Below are positions 34,845-45,957 of a stretch of 64,000 nucleotides of DNA, piece by piece. How positions within the stretch are numbered: the first letter of the stretch is position 1; every line of letters starts with the position of its first letter. The notes beneath the pieces were generated by a model. That model worked only from the letters and a program-made list of their open reading frames with translations. It was not told the origin of the DNA and did no database searches. The position numbers and the translations under genes are program-made. Source of the stretch: Thozetella sp. PMI_491 (taxonomy: Eukaryota > Ascomycota > Sordariomycetes > Chaetosphaeriales > Chaetosphaeriaceae); the NCBI GenBank assembly GCA_021432635.1, contig MU270109.1, positions 1 to 64,000 on the forward strand. Direction: 5' to 3'.

Positions 34845-36533
34845 TTATATGTTGCTGAGTTCCCCGAGCCCGGACTTCATCCCCGTGTACTCTCGGATCC
34901 GATGGAAGATAGCCTGGGCCGCGGCTTTCTGCAACTCGCTTGTGCTCGCCCCCTTGCTCTTGATGATCTTCATTGGCCAAAGTAGAAGATATCCGCCGAT
35001 GGCACGGCTGCGTGGGGACGCAACAGCTCGGCCCGTCTGATCGATGTCACCAAGAGACTGGGGCACTGAGGCGAGGACCTGGTCGGCGAGGGACTGGACC
35101 ACCGAGACGGACTCGTGCTCGAGAGGCGACACGATCGCGGCATCTGGCGAGAAGCCATCGATGTTGATGCAGGCCAGCGCGGCCCGGCGGAGACAGGTCA
35201 GCAGCTGCCCGTGCATGACAATCCGCGCGGTTCGATGGTAGTTCCATTCATACGCATTCCAGGCATCAGAATGGAGCTCGATCATGTCGGGCAAAAGTTC
35301 ATTCAGCGGACCCTGGAGCTCTGATTTGCTGATCATCGTGTATGCCCACTCGGGCCCCTTGCGCCAGCTAACAGACTCGCGGTCCAGGCGATGCATCTCG
35401 CGCACGATATCCATGACTTCCTTTATTGACATTTCGTCGTCCTCTGTCAGCTGCTGGACTAGGTCGCGAGCGCGCTGGCAGATCTGCGAGATTCGCAGCG
35501 CGTTCTTCTCGAGGCGCACGAACGGGATGCTATCGTCAAGTTCGTCGAGGAGCGCCTCCGACTCCGCCATCGGGGGCTGCCCGAAAGCCAGCTGCTCTTT
35601 TTGCTACATGCCATCAGATCGGAGCTGAGGAGCCGAGGAGCCGGGCGTAGGTATCTTACCATCCTATGATGGGCGATGCGGAATAAAGACCAGCTCCGTG
35701 GGTCCTGAAACTGTTCACTGCCGCGGAGGCGTAGAATATGGGCCATGCCCTGCACGTGGGCGCGCCGGTTGGTGTCTGGGAGGAACATTGTCTTACAGAG
35801 TGAGTGATAGCCTAGAGGAGGTAGGGTGGGATGAGAAACACACCTCGACGAAATCCAGGATGACGACGGTCATTAGGTCGTAGTCATCGGGTACCTTATC
35901 CTTCTCGCCCAGGGACCTAGCCAGGGCCTCCAAGGCCATGCCATAGTATTCCAGTACCTCGCGGTCTACCCCTGGGACGTTAGCATTACGTCCGGCATCG
36001 GCAAAAGCAGCCGCCTGCACTGCCCACCGGAGTGCGCAGCGGCCGTCGATGTTCACCTCCTTGAACAGGCACGGCAGGTGCTCGAGGAACACCGGTTCAG
36101 AGTCCCGGCTGGACGGGTAGAGAGCGTATCGGTCTAAAAACTCATCTACGGCTTGCTCATGGGACTCAGGCTTGACCGTAAACGTTGATCCGTCCTGCGA
36201 AGCAGTGGAAGACACGCGGTCATGGGGCAACACGAGCTTGGACGGTGGGTTGGAAGACCGATCAACATCAGGAGATGACAACTCGTCCGCGGGGAGATCG
36301 ACCAATGAAGACTTGGTCGACAAGGAGGCGAGGGTCTCGTGCCGAAAGATTAGGTTACCCATATCGCGATAGCCTCCGCAGGTCTCGTTGCGGTTGATGC
36401 ATCTTTGACAGATTGGCCGGGCCAAGTCGCACTGAACAAAAGCTTAGAGGTGGACACACGCCTGCAGAAGATAGAGTCCTACCTTTACTTTGCGCTGCCG
36501 GCAGCGCAGGCAGCCACGGCTCACTCGAGGCAT
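34845..36533 (-). CDS. Zn(II)2Cys6 transcription factor
   Basis: Four exons: 36533-36483, 36431-35844, 35791-35660 and 35603-34845, giving 509 aa. The binuclear zinc cluster is split by the first intron. CLRCRQRKVK lies on exon 1 and CDLARPICQRCINRNETC on exon 2, giving C-x2-C-x6-C-x6-C-x2-C-x6-C at residues 8-36. Basic residues between cysteines 2 and 3 are as expected for DNA contact. The rest is the usual helical fungal regulator region (RAHVQGMAHILRLRGSEQF near residue 225), matching the domain often seen after the cluster. It lies on the same strand as the two preceding signalling genes. Zn2Cys6 factors often sit near genes they control, so these neighbours are candidate targets. The 17-codon first exon is easily missed by automatic annotation. 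Confidence 0.9.
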
Positions 36534-37132
36534 CGTGGTGTTCTCTCAGCTCAGGTCAGCATCGCCGTCGTAGGCGCTTGCATAAGGAAAGGAGACAGGA
36601 GTGGGGGCGGGGGCTAGAGAGCAGCTATATTAGCAAAAGTATTTGTATGTCCTAAAAATTCACCTGCTCTACGCCGCTTCTTGCCGAACCGCATTTGTTG
36701 CTGATGTTCAAGTTTATGCGGCGAAGCATAGACCATGTACCTTAAGTAGCAAGTCAAAATACTATCTCCCTTCAGATAGTCCATGTGTGGTGGCACAGCA
36801 AGGCTTTCACTTGCACCTATTGGTCCTGCATGCGCTATAGACCTACAATGCTGGCCCTGTCTACGTGCTAGCGTGCGAATTAAGAAGTCACTGGCGCACA
36901 TTTACTATTATAGACCGTAAGAAATACAGAGAGTTTACAGGGCTGGCAAGGGGCTCAAAGGAGTGTGTAATCGCTATCAAGTCCCCAAATGTGGCCAGCC
37001 CTGTCTCATACGAAACTAAAAAAAAATATTCAGGAGGATGGCAGCTGTCCCCGGATGTCCCCCAACTGGAGACTTACACGACAGCGCAAAGAGGAAATAG
37101 CGGGTCGAGTCGTTGGACAAAACTTCAGAAGG
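36534..37132. other. intergenic, no gene seen
   Basis: About 0.6 kb. No conserved frame; presumably the Zn2Cys6 gene promoter and the 3' end of the hydrolase gene. Confidence 0.5.
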
Positions 37133-37951
37133 CTAGTCCAAGTAGCGGCCGACCACCTCGGCCAGCTTCTCGGGCATGCTCAAGCTCGGGAAGTGGCCGC
37201 TCGGCAGCGTCACCTCGTCGATCTCGATCCCGTTGCTCTTGTGAGCTTCTATAGTAGCTCTCTGCGCGGGGTACGGGAAAGCCAGGTCCTTCTCGCAAAA
37301 GACAAACGTCGTCGGAATCTCAGCATAGGCCGCCGCGGTCGGCTTGTAGAAGGAGCACGCCTTCGGGTGCTTGACGACCCCGCGCAGAACCTTCTGCTGC
37401 TCCTCGGGCGGGATGTCCGGGTAGAATATGGGACCGACGTCAGTGCCGGCCTTGAAGACCTTCAGGTCGCCCTGGAGGAGAGTCTGTTAGCGTAGTGGAA
37501 GGGCCGGGGGTCCATGACGGCAGCGAGGGCGCCTTGCCTCGTAAACACACCATCCGACCAACTCGGCCGGCGCCGCTTCCTCTAAGCTCGCCCCCTTCTG
37601 GAGCATGAATCCAGCCACGTACAACATCCTCTTCACCCCGCCGCGCTGGCCGGCGGCCTGCCTTGCCGCGACGCCGAGGCCAACCATGGCGTCGGTAGCT
37701 ATCGTACCGCCATACGAATGTGCGACGACAACGATCTCTTTGCCGGCATCGGCAAGTGCCCTCGCAACCTCGGCGAAGTGCCGGACATCATCCCCCGGCG
37801 GGTCCTCCGGCGTCTCGGCAGCAGCAGACGGAAGGTCGGGGGCCACCACGATCAGGCCGCGCGACTCGAGTATGTCGATGAATTTCTGGTATGGCTCTAG
37901 GGTATGCCAGCCTCCCCTGATGAACAGAATGATAGGCGTCGCAGGCTCCAT
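37133..37951 (-). CDS. alpha/beta hydrolase
   Basis: Two exons, 37951-37547 and 37471-37133, give 247 aa, an ordinary size for small alpha/beta hydrolases. The start MEPATPIILFIRGGWHTLEPY provides the first strand and oxyanion region. The nucleophile elbow is VVVAHSYGGTIA (Ser near 100). Downstream, VFCEKDLAFPYPAQ supplies the likely acid and LPSGHFPSLSMPEKL the catalytic His. No signal peptide is visible, so it should be cytosolic. The substrate is unknown; close relatives are annotated as esterases or hydrolases acting on small esters. The donor of the single intron is uncertain: a GTTTAC donor gives an in-frame junction, whereas the more typical GTGTGT four bases earlier does not. An upstream in-frame ATG at 38012-38014 is less likely. 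Confidence 0.8.
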
Positions 37952-39406
37952 GGAACAGAAGTCAGTAGACCAGCGGCGAGGATAGGAGAAGGCAGCACGC
38001 GAAGGGTGAGACAAGCGGGGGCAATGGTTTCATGAACTTGCTATGCTATCTGCTAGGCTATTTATTTGCATAAGTCGGCCAATGGGTGGGTAGCGTCTGC
38101 CGATCCAGTCCCTTGTGCTGTGACTGCACGATCGGTACGAGACAAGAATGCCGGGTGGTTGCCGTCAGGTCGAGCTCACCTAAGCCGTGCAGTCCAAGGC
38201 TTGCGGCTGGTGATACCCCCTCGTGTGTATTGCTGTTCTTGGTTATATGCCAACCCCAAATAGCTCGAAACACAGTGTCGTAGACAGAGGCACCAGTCGG
38301 GAATGGTAGCCGCATGGGGCAATTCCGCACTCGAAGCTACGGATGGCATCCAAAGTCCCGCGCTAGCTCAGCGGCTGCGAAGTAGCTTACCAGAAGCAAA
38401 AAAGCTGTATTGTAAGTGGCTTTCGGCACGGTCCCGATGTACAGTAGATCTCCCGGGTTGTGACTGCGTGTCTGTGGGGTGCTCGCCAGACCCCCTAGAC
38501 TGCCCTTATAGTCTCATAGTATGGCAATAGCCGTAACTACCTAGTATTATGGGCATCCATATCGCAGCCCGACAGCTTCACAAACTTTTGTTAATGACGT
38601 CATTTGAGATTTCCACTACCTACGAAGCATGGTAAGCGCTAGGTCCTGTCGCTGTAGGGGCTGGCGTCGGGCGCTCATGCTGGTGGCTCTAGCCGCCCTA
38701 GCCAGCTGGGTCCTTGCTGAAGGGGGGTCTCGTGCATGCGCCCGCTGTCTCTCTTATTGTTTCCCAAGACAGCATGCCTCTGTAGAATTGTGTCAGTTGT
38801 TCCAGCTTGCCAGGCCGCACCATAGATAGATACGACACCGAGCTTCTCGCTTTCCTCGCTTTGCCCCGAAAGATTGCCGTCCGAATTTGCGACAGCGCTT
38901 ACCCACCCTGCATGTCGCGGACAGGGAGGCCCGGGATGGTCATTATATTGGTCTGGCTTTCAGCGCATCCCATGGGTGTCTTGGCCTCTCATTTCCGCGC
39001 GGCCGCGTCGCTTAGGCAGGGCATTAGTCCGCATCCTGCTAGGCGGCCCTGCTAGACGGCTTCTGCTTGCAATTCCCAGGTGCGCATGCAGATAGTTAGA
39101 TGCAGCTACGCTACGAGGCTACTGGTGTTCATGGGTCTTTAGCGGTCTCTCTTTCACGGCAATTGTGCGCGTGGACGAGAACTGGACGAGATCCTCCGGC
39201 TTTCTCGTCACGATTTAATGCGCATGTGGCATCGATGGAGCAGCTGCAGCAGGCGGATGGAGAAGGGAGCCTATAGAATGGCAGCTATGGGGGAGCTCGG
39301 CCCAAGCATAGAATCCAATTGGGCGGTCCTCAGCCTCACTTTTAGGCAAGAAAGAGAGGGCTGCCCCTACCTATGCACCGACAAGTACAGGAGGCATGGG
39401 GGAGGC
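37952..39406. other. intergenic up to the assembly gap, no gene seen
   Basis: About 1.45 kb with only short frames. Whether a gene continues into the gap cannot be judged. Confidence 0.45.
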
Positions 39407-39926
39407 NNNNNNNNNNNNNNNNNNNNNNNNNNNNNNNNNNNNNNNNNNNNNNNNNNNNNNNNNNNNNNNNNNNNNNNNNNNNNNNNNNNNNNNNNNNNNN
39501 NNNNNNNNNNNNNNNNNNNNNNNNNNNNNNNNNNNNNNNNNNNNNNNNNNNNNNNNNNNNNNNNNNNNNNNNNNNNNNNNNNNNNNNNNNNNNNNNNNNN
39601 NNNNNNNNNNNNNNNNNNNNNNNNNNNNNNNNNNNNNNNNNNNNNNNNNNNNNNNNNNNNNNNNNNNNNNNNNNNNNNNNNNNNNNNNNNNNNNNNNNNN
39701 NNNNNNNNNNNNNNNNNNNNNNNNNNNNNNNNNNNNNNNNNNNNNNNNNNNNNNNNNNNNNNNNNNNNNNNNNNNNNNNNNNNNNNNNNNNNNNNNNNNN
39801 NNNNNNNNNNNNNNNNNNNNNNNNNNNNNNNNNNNNNNNNNNNNNNNNNNNNNNNNNNNNNNNNNNNNNNNNNNNNNNNNNNNNNNNNNNNNNNNNNNNN
39901 NNNNNNNNNNNNNNNNNNNNNNNNNN
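39407..39926. other. assembly gap (Ns)
   Basis: A run of 520 undetermined bases. It ends 35 bases before the ATG of the Sec14-like gene, so that gene's promoter and most of its 5' UTR are hidden. Confidence 0.99.
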
Positions 39927-39961
39927 TCCTCCCGTCCCTCCCCCGCCCCCGACGTCCCGCC

Positions 39962-41472
39962 ATGACGGCCGAATCTACGACCTCCGGGTCCGTCCACAAG
40001 GTCAAGTCGACCAGCACTAGCATCGGCGGCCACGAGATTGGGTACCCGCATGGCCACCTGGGCCACCTGAGCGCTGAGGAAGAGGCGGCCTTTGTCGCCT
40101 TCAAGGCCTTCCTGGTGGAGAAGGGCGACTACAAGCCGGGCCCGCCGCCGTCGCACGACGACCAGACTCTGCTGTGAGTGCCGTGCACGTCGAATCGTGA
40201 CTCCTGGGGCAAAATTTAGCTAATTCTGATGGGCTCCTTCGTTCAGGCGATTCCTTCGAGCTCGGCGCTGGGTGGTGGCGGATGCCTACAAGCAGTTCAA
40301 AGATACCGAAGACTGGCGGCAGGCGAACCACCTGGGCGTCCTTTACGACACAATCGACCTCGAGGCCTATGAGCAGAGCAGGAAACTGGTATGACCGCGC
40401 GCAGCCCTCGCAACCCGGCCATGCCTCTTACTTACCCCCCTACCACAGTACCCGCAATGGACCGGCCGGAGAGATAGGAGGTGCGCCGACCCCCGTTCCC
40501 CCCCCGAAAGCTGCCCTCCCATGCCCGCTTGCTGACGATGATCCTAGGGGTATCCCGCTCTACCTCTTCGAGATCCGCCACCTCGACTCGAAGACGGTGG
40601 CCGCCTACGAGAAGCAGGCCGATACGGCCTACACCAAGGCGCACACGGACGGCAACACGCCGCCTAAGCTGCTGCGCCTGTTCGCCCTGTACGAGAACCT
40701 GACGCGCTTCGTCCAGCCGATGTGCACCGAGCTGCCCGACCGCGACTTCGCCCGCACGCCCATCACGCTGAGCACCAACATTGTCGACGTGTCCGGCGTC
40801 AGCCTCCGGCAGTTCTGGAATCTCAAGGCCCACATGCAGGCGGCGTCGACCCTGGCCACGGCGCACTACCCCGAGACGCTCGACCGCATCTTCATCATCG
40901 GCGCCCCCATGTTCTTCAGCACTGTGTGGGGGTGGATCAAGCGCTGGTTCGATCCCATCACCGTGTCCAAGATTTTCATCCTGGGGAGCCACGAGGTCAA
41001 GCCGACGCTCGAGGCCTTCATCGACCCCAAAAATATCCCCAAGAAGTACGGCGGCGAGCTCGACTTCAACTGGGGCGAGATGCCCAACCTGGACCCCTTC
41101 ATCAAGAGCACGGTGACCTGGGAGAACGGCTTCACGGCCTTCCCCAAGGGCCCAGTCCTGTGGCGCGAGATCGACGGAGGCAAGAAGCTCGAATGCGTGG
41201 CGGTCGGCACTGAAAACCAAAAGGAGCGGGAGGTGCGCGTCTGCATCCTGCCTCGGGCGTTCCCCGACGAGCCCGCTGCGCCGGCGCCGGCGGTCACGAC
41301 AGGCGTAGAGACCGAGGCGGTACCTCCCGTCTCGGCTGCCGCCCCGCCGGCCGACGCCGCGCTAGAGGGTGTGAAGGACCTCAAGATCTCGGACGACGCG
41401 GCCACGGCCGACGTGTCCGAGAAGGTGGTTGAGCCGGCCGCCGAGCCGGCCAAGACGGAGGCGATAGCGTGA
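39962..41472 (+). CDS. Sec14-like CRAL-TRIO lipid-transfer protein
   Basis: Four exons: 39962-40173, 40247-40388, 40449-40480 and 40548-41472, giving 436 aa. Exon 3 is only 32 nt. The N-terminal CRAL-TRIO-N region has LLRFLRARRWVVADAYKQF. The lipid-binding domain follows, from GRRDRRGIPLYLFEIRHL to FIIGAPMFFSTVWGWIKRW and PKKYGGELDFNWGE, the usual end of a Sec14 domain. Such proteins exchange phosphatidylinositol and phosphatidylcholine or similar lipids between membranes. A C-terminal tail of about 80 residues is rich in Ala, Pro and Glu and probably disordered. The start could lie further upstream in the gap, but the N-terminus begins like its relatives. It converges with the MDP-1 gene, 206 nt between stops. 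Confidence 0.9.
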
Positions 41473-41678
41473 GTATATCTGGCTTCTTTTAGACACAATA
41501 GAGGCTAGGTGGTCAGCATACCGACGGGCGTGGGAAACGCTCTTAATTACTTGTAGCTCTAGTTCATAGACAATACCGGATCCCTGGGTATCGCCGGATC
41601 CAAATCAGTACCAATCCAACGCCAATCTTGTGCCATGCCCACATATTGTCTCCCCCCCCTGTCGTGAACCCATTCCTT

Positions 41679-42371
41679 CTATTTTATGGCCTTCTTCCTC
41701 TCGCGCCAAATCCTGACGCCCCGGTCCACCTCAGCCCACGTCACGCCACCCCGGACTAGGCACATGGTGACGCCGAGGCTCTCAACCTCGAAGTTGCGGC
41801 TCTCGTCATCGAAGAACATCATCTCGATGTAGGGGATCCCGGTCCGCTTGTTGATGGCCTCCATGTGCCGCAGCTTGCTCGAAGGGTAGATCTCCAGGCC
41901 GGCGTCGAAGACATCGAGCGCGCGGCGGGACTTGTCCTTCTTGCCCTTGCTCCCCTCGCTGCCGGCGTCAGAGCCGTCGCCGTGCTGGGCGGCCGGCGCC
42001 ACGTGGAGGATCTTGAGCATGTCCCTCGCTAGGTCGGGGGCCGAGGTTCGGCTCGCCACGGCGAGCGAGATGCCGACCTGCGGCAGCGTGTGTAGGATGC
42101 TCGACACGTCCGGGTAGAAGCTGAAGACGTCGCCGAGCCGGTCGACGGCGGCCGAGTGGTTGGACGACGGCGCGAGCTTGAGCGGCGGGCTCACCTCGGT
42201 GTCGACCCACAGCGGCCAGAGCGTGTAGTCGAGGTCAAACACGAAGAGGCGGGGGAGGGGCAGGTCGTCGGTGAAGACAGCCGGTAATTGGGACGGGGTC
42301 AGGGCGCCGCCCGCCGACGAGGCACCGCCGCCGCCGAGCCCGAGCGGGCCTTTGGACAGCTTCTTGGGCAT
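41679..42371 (-). CDS. magnesium-dependent phosphatase-1 (MDP-1) type HAD phosphatase
   Basis: Single-exon, 230 aa, starting MPKKLSKGPLGL. The HAD motif I is FVFDLDYTLWPLWVDTEV (nucleophilic Asp and the second Asp, residues about 44-46), with the DYTLWP form typical of MDP-1. Motif II lies in SLAVASRTSAPDLARDML. The Lys of motif III is in SSKLRHMEAINKRTG and motif IV in MMFFDDESRNFEVE. Family members are cytosolic and dephosphorylate sugar- or protein-bound amino phosphates such as Amadori products, or phosphotyrosine in vitro. A Gly/Ser-rich N-terminus (about 1-35) and a Gly/Ser/Lys-rich insert (about 125-145) are extra. The A-run at about 42423-42443 lies in the presumed 5' UTR, as a poly-T in the transcript. 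Confidence 0.9.
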   Translation of the reverse strand: MPKKLSKGPLGLGGGGASSAGGALTPSQLPAVFTDDLPLPRLFVFDLDYTLWPLWVDTEVSPPLKLAPSSNHSAAVDRLGDVFSFYPDVSSILHTLPQVGISLAVASRTSAPDLARDMLKILHVAPAAQHGDGSDAGSEGSKGKKDKSRRALDVFDAGLEIYPSSKLRHMEAINKRTGIPYIEMMFFDDESRNFEVESLGVTMCLVRGGVTWAEVDRGVRIWRERKKAIK

Positions 42372-43415
42372 GGTGCCAGGGAGGGGAAAGTGAGAGAGGG
42401 AGGGAGGGAGGAGCGACGTAAAAAGAAAAAAAAAAAAAAAAAAGAAAGAAAGCAGCGCGCTTCGGGTAGGTACGGCGCGAGATAGGTGGGCTGGATCCTG
42501 GTGTGCACGAATGGGCAGCTTCACGAGTGACTTGAGCAACACCGTTTGTCGCTGGTGCTCAGGTCCAGTAGCCCAGCCCCGCAGGCAGAATGGGCCCTGT
42601 CTCCTGCGAGCACGGCCGCGAGCCGGCAACAACAGCCTTGCTGCGGCACCTACGTAGGTACAGGGCGGGGAGCGGGGAGCGGGAGCTGCGCCCACCAACG
42701 AATTTCGGAGGGGTTGGAAGTTGGAGGAGGGGATTGGAGAAGCTGTTGCCCCTCCCCTGCCTATCTCACGTTCCCCCCGGGACTCCGAGACACGCTCCTA
42801 CCGGGGCTGGAGCGAACTGCCTGCGGTGGATACCCACACCCCCGACCCCCGACCTCCGTCTCCCCGCCCTCCACATTCCCTAGTCCTCCTGCCGGTATCA
42901 TCACCAGCGCCGACGAACAGGTGCACGCTTTAGGGACAGGCCAAGTAAAGAAGAGATGAGAGTCAGCAGCGGTGATCGATGTCTCCCCATCGCCTGCTCC
43001 AAGCCGTAAACGTCGTGGGGTCGATCCAATATCTCTATATTACTTAACCAGTTTCCTCTTTCCGTAGATACCAGTCAGCTACTCTCAAGGGAGAATGGCT
43101 TTCCGTCCGCAAATTTTCTACAATAAGCCAGCTACCATTTGTCTGCGCCAATGACTAGCCATGAGGCGGGTGCTTCTGTGGCGGACGGACTCCAATCTCT
43201 GTAACCCGATGGCGTATGTGCGCGACGCACAGCGAGGAGGGAACGGGCTGGAGGTCCGGACGCCAAATAATAAGCTCGTCCGCCCCGACAGACTGGTTCC
43301 TCCTCTTCTGCTGTCTCGCTCATGACCCCTACCTAGGTGGCTCCTTCCATCTGTGACGACCCAAGATTTCGCCTCGAGCCACCTGCCAAACGACATAGGA
43401 GGAGACATCATCACC
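42372..43415. other. divergent intergenic region
   Basis: About 1.0 kb between the MDP-1 start and the dioxygenase start, likely holding both promoters. It includes the A-run near 42423-42443. No conserved frame is present. Confidence 0.5.
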
Positions 43416-44537
43416 ATGACCCCTGAACCCATTAAGCTTCACCACATAGCCCATGTGTACTACAAGCACAAGAACATCGACGCCGCCCGGCGGTTCATGG
43501 TAGACTTTGGCTTCGTGGAGGATGCACAGATCGGCGCCAGGACTTTCTTCCGCGGCTACGGCAAGGAACCCTTTGTCATCGCCCTCGAGGAGAGTGACAG
43601 GGACGAGTTCGGTGGCGCCGCTTTCGCCGTCGATTCGGAGGAGGAGCTAGAGAGGGCGTTCCAGATCCTGCCAGCCGAGGCGAAGGCCACTCCCGTGCAT
43701 GCCGTAACGGACGCACCAGGCGGCGGCAAGCGAGTGACCTTCTACGACCCCGTGGACGGGTTCCCATTCCATCTCGTCTACGGCCAGGCCCAGGCCGAGC
43801 CTCGGGATCCCAAGTTCCCCGTGCTCAAGGTCAACTACGTAGGTGCGACACACCCCCAATGGCGTGCTCGACACTTACGCTCTGCATGCAGCCCAACGAG
43901 AAGAACCGCCCAGTGAACCAGTTCCAGCGCTTCGAGAAGCGGCCCGCCCCGATTCACAAGCTAGGTCACTTCGGCGCCTGCGTCACCGACTTTGCCAAGG
44001 CGTACGAGTTCTACACCACCTACTTCAACTTTTTCCCCAGCGAGGTGAGTGGCCCCTGCTGGTGGACCTTCCGGCAGGGCTCGATCTGACAGCCGAGCCA
44101 GCTTGTCCACAACGACGAGGACGTCAACGTGACCGCCTTCTTCCGCCTCAACCGGGGTGACGAGCTGGTAGACCACCACTGCTTCTTCTTCTTCCAGGGC
44201 CCAAAGTACCACGTACACCACTCGTCCTTTGAGACGCATGACTTCGATGCCCAGGTGCTCGGCCACGACTGGCTCCGGCACAAGGGCCACGAGAACTGTT
44301 GGGGCGTCGGGAGGCACGTCATGGGCAGCCAGATCTTTGATTACTGGTTTGACCCGTCGCGCTTCATCCTAGAGCACTACGTCGACGGCGACCTGCTCAA
44401 CGTGAATGAGCCGACGCACCGTACCAAAGCCTCCCCCGATAACCTGCACGTCTGGGGTAGGTCTGCTTTGCTGCCGTATTGTCGACTTAGGCTAACGCGC
44501 TTCAGGTCCCGAGGTTCCCGCTGCTTTCTTGGACTAA
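43416..44537 (+). CDS. extradiol-type dioxygenase (vicinal oxygen chelate family)
   Basis: Four exons: 43416-43838, 43892-44044, 44102-44456 and 44506-44537, giving 320 aa. Two VOC modules are visible. The first begins IKLHHIAHVYYKHKN. The second begins HKLGHFGACVTDFAKAYEFY. The putative Fe(II) ligands are His in HKLGHFG (about 158), His in YHVHHSSFETHDFD and Glu in FILEHYVDGD, the expected 2-His-1-Glu set of ring-cleaving dioxygenases. The reaction would be meta cleavage of a catechol-like ring with O2. The aromatic substrate is unknown. No signal peptide is seen. The last exon encodes only PEVPAAFLD. The gene converges with a GST gene, which fits a small aromatic-catabolism or detoxification pair. 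Confidence 0.88.
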
Positions 44538-45076
44538 ATATGGTCCTGTGGTTACGCATCGATTCCGTCAGATGTTGCACTAAAGGGCCTCTTTGGCTTC
44601 TCGTGCCGATTCAAAAGTACCTCCACTAGCCTTGGTAGCTCGAGATTTCGGATTGCTATGTTCACCACGGTGAAGGACAAATTGGTCGATTATGAGCAAA
44701 CCATTTTGTATTTCAGCTCAGATTTTATGCCATATGCACTGGCCACTGGATAAGCGTTGCATCTTCCATCATGATAAGTTAACAGTAAGATAATTCAGGA
44801 ACTGCCAAGTGTCCATAGTTGGACATGACTAGGGCATGTTTGCCCAACGAACGAGAGGAGCATCTCAGATATTTCCAAGATACGATGGTCTGAATACGAA
44901 AGCAAGTGATGGCATCTCTTTTCGCCGCCTCGGCCATGAGAAGCAGACATGGAATGCAGCTCATTTTTGTTTACCTATCCTGAAATGTGGACCTTGGCCG
45001 CCGGCAGGGCTAGAAATCGCCTATGCATCTTCTCATACAACAAGTGAGGCAAGTGACAAACCTGATGCGCGGCCGC
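44538..45076. other. convergent intergenic region
   Basis: About 540 bp between the stop codons of the dioxygenase and GST genes. No gene is seen. Confidence 0.5.
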
Positions 45077-45957
45077 TTAGAGCTCCTTTAGCTTATCGGG
45101 ACGTCCATACGAGATGTTCCACAGGGTGGCTCGCCCGTGAGTAACCTGCTGGTATGCGGGTGAGTCTATCACCTTCTTAGCATACGCAAGAAGCTCATCA
45201 GGAACCAGCTCTTCTCGGTGGACATCCATCAATCGCGCAATGAGCGGCACAATATGCGCATCCAAGAGCGTCGGCCCAACCTGGTCCCCGAAGATCCACA
45301 GGCTACCCTGCCCGTGTTTCTTGTATTGCTCCAAGGTGTCGGCGAAGAGATCCTTAGCCTGCTGCTTCGCCTGCAGTACCGTTTCAGGCTTGATGCACCA
45401 TCTCGTTTTCAGGTCGTGACTACTAGGTGAGCACCGTTCACGCATTCCAGGCACGAGGTAACTTACAAGTTCCTTTTTCCTTCGAGCGCAGCCCGGTATT
45501 GGGGCGAGAGGTCCTGCTGCGCGAGCAGCTGGTCCACGCCGTCAATGGGGATCCCCTCGGGGAAGTCATCCGGGGAGTCGGTCACGGAGAGCGACATGCC
45601 ACTAATCTCGTGCAGCCTGCTTAGTAGAGTCTCTATGGTGCCTCGGAGCGGATCGGGCAGGAGGCTCTTGAAATGGTGCTCACAAAGCCATTTGGATATC
45701 TCCAGGGACTCTGCGAGAGGGGCCGGCAGTGCCCCTCCCGCCAGCGCTGGGACCTGGCCCTTGCTGTTGATCGAAGTGAGGTACCACTCCGATACGTTCT
45801 CGTCCCGGTGGAGGTTGATCAGCTTCTTCTCAATGGTAGGCGCCGAACCGTCTCCTGCCAGCTCTCCTAGCGAAGCGGTGAGCCTGACCATGATGGAGTA
45901 GAGGGAAAAGGGGAAGATGTAGAGCACATAATCGCTATGGATCCGCGGGTCCGCCAT
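45077..45957 (-). CDS. glutathione S-transferase-like protein
   Basis: Two exons, 45957-45467 and 45419-45077 (47-nt intron), give 277 aa. The N-terminal thioredoxin-like fold starts SDYVLYIFPFSLYSIMVRL. It has the cis-Pro region in SKGQVPALAGG and the glutathione-contacting ESLEISKWLCEH. The C-terminal helical domain ends with WIFGDQVGPTLLDAHIVPLIARL, including the conserved buried Asp region, and NISYGRPDKLKEL. It should be cytosolic and conjugate or isomerise a glutathione adduct. The catalytic residue is likely Tyr or Ser in the first loop, but I cannot assign it. Its convergent partner encodes an extradiol dioxygenase. Confidence 0.9.

Noticed and set aside
39407-39926. Open frames running through the N gap
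   Set aside because: Undetermined bases cannot support a coding call.
42423-42443. A-run considered as a retroposed poly(A) tail
   Set aside because: No retroelement or processed-gene sequence precedes it; it lies in the presumed 5' UTR of the MDP-1 gene as a poly-T stretch.
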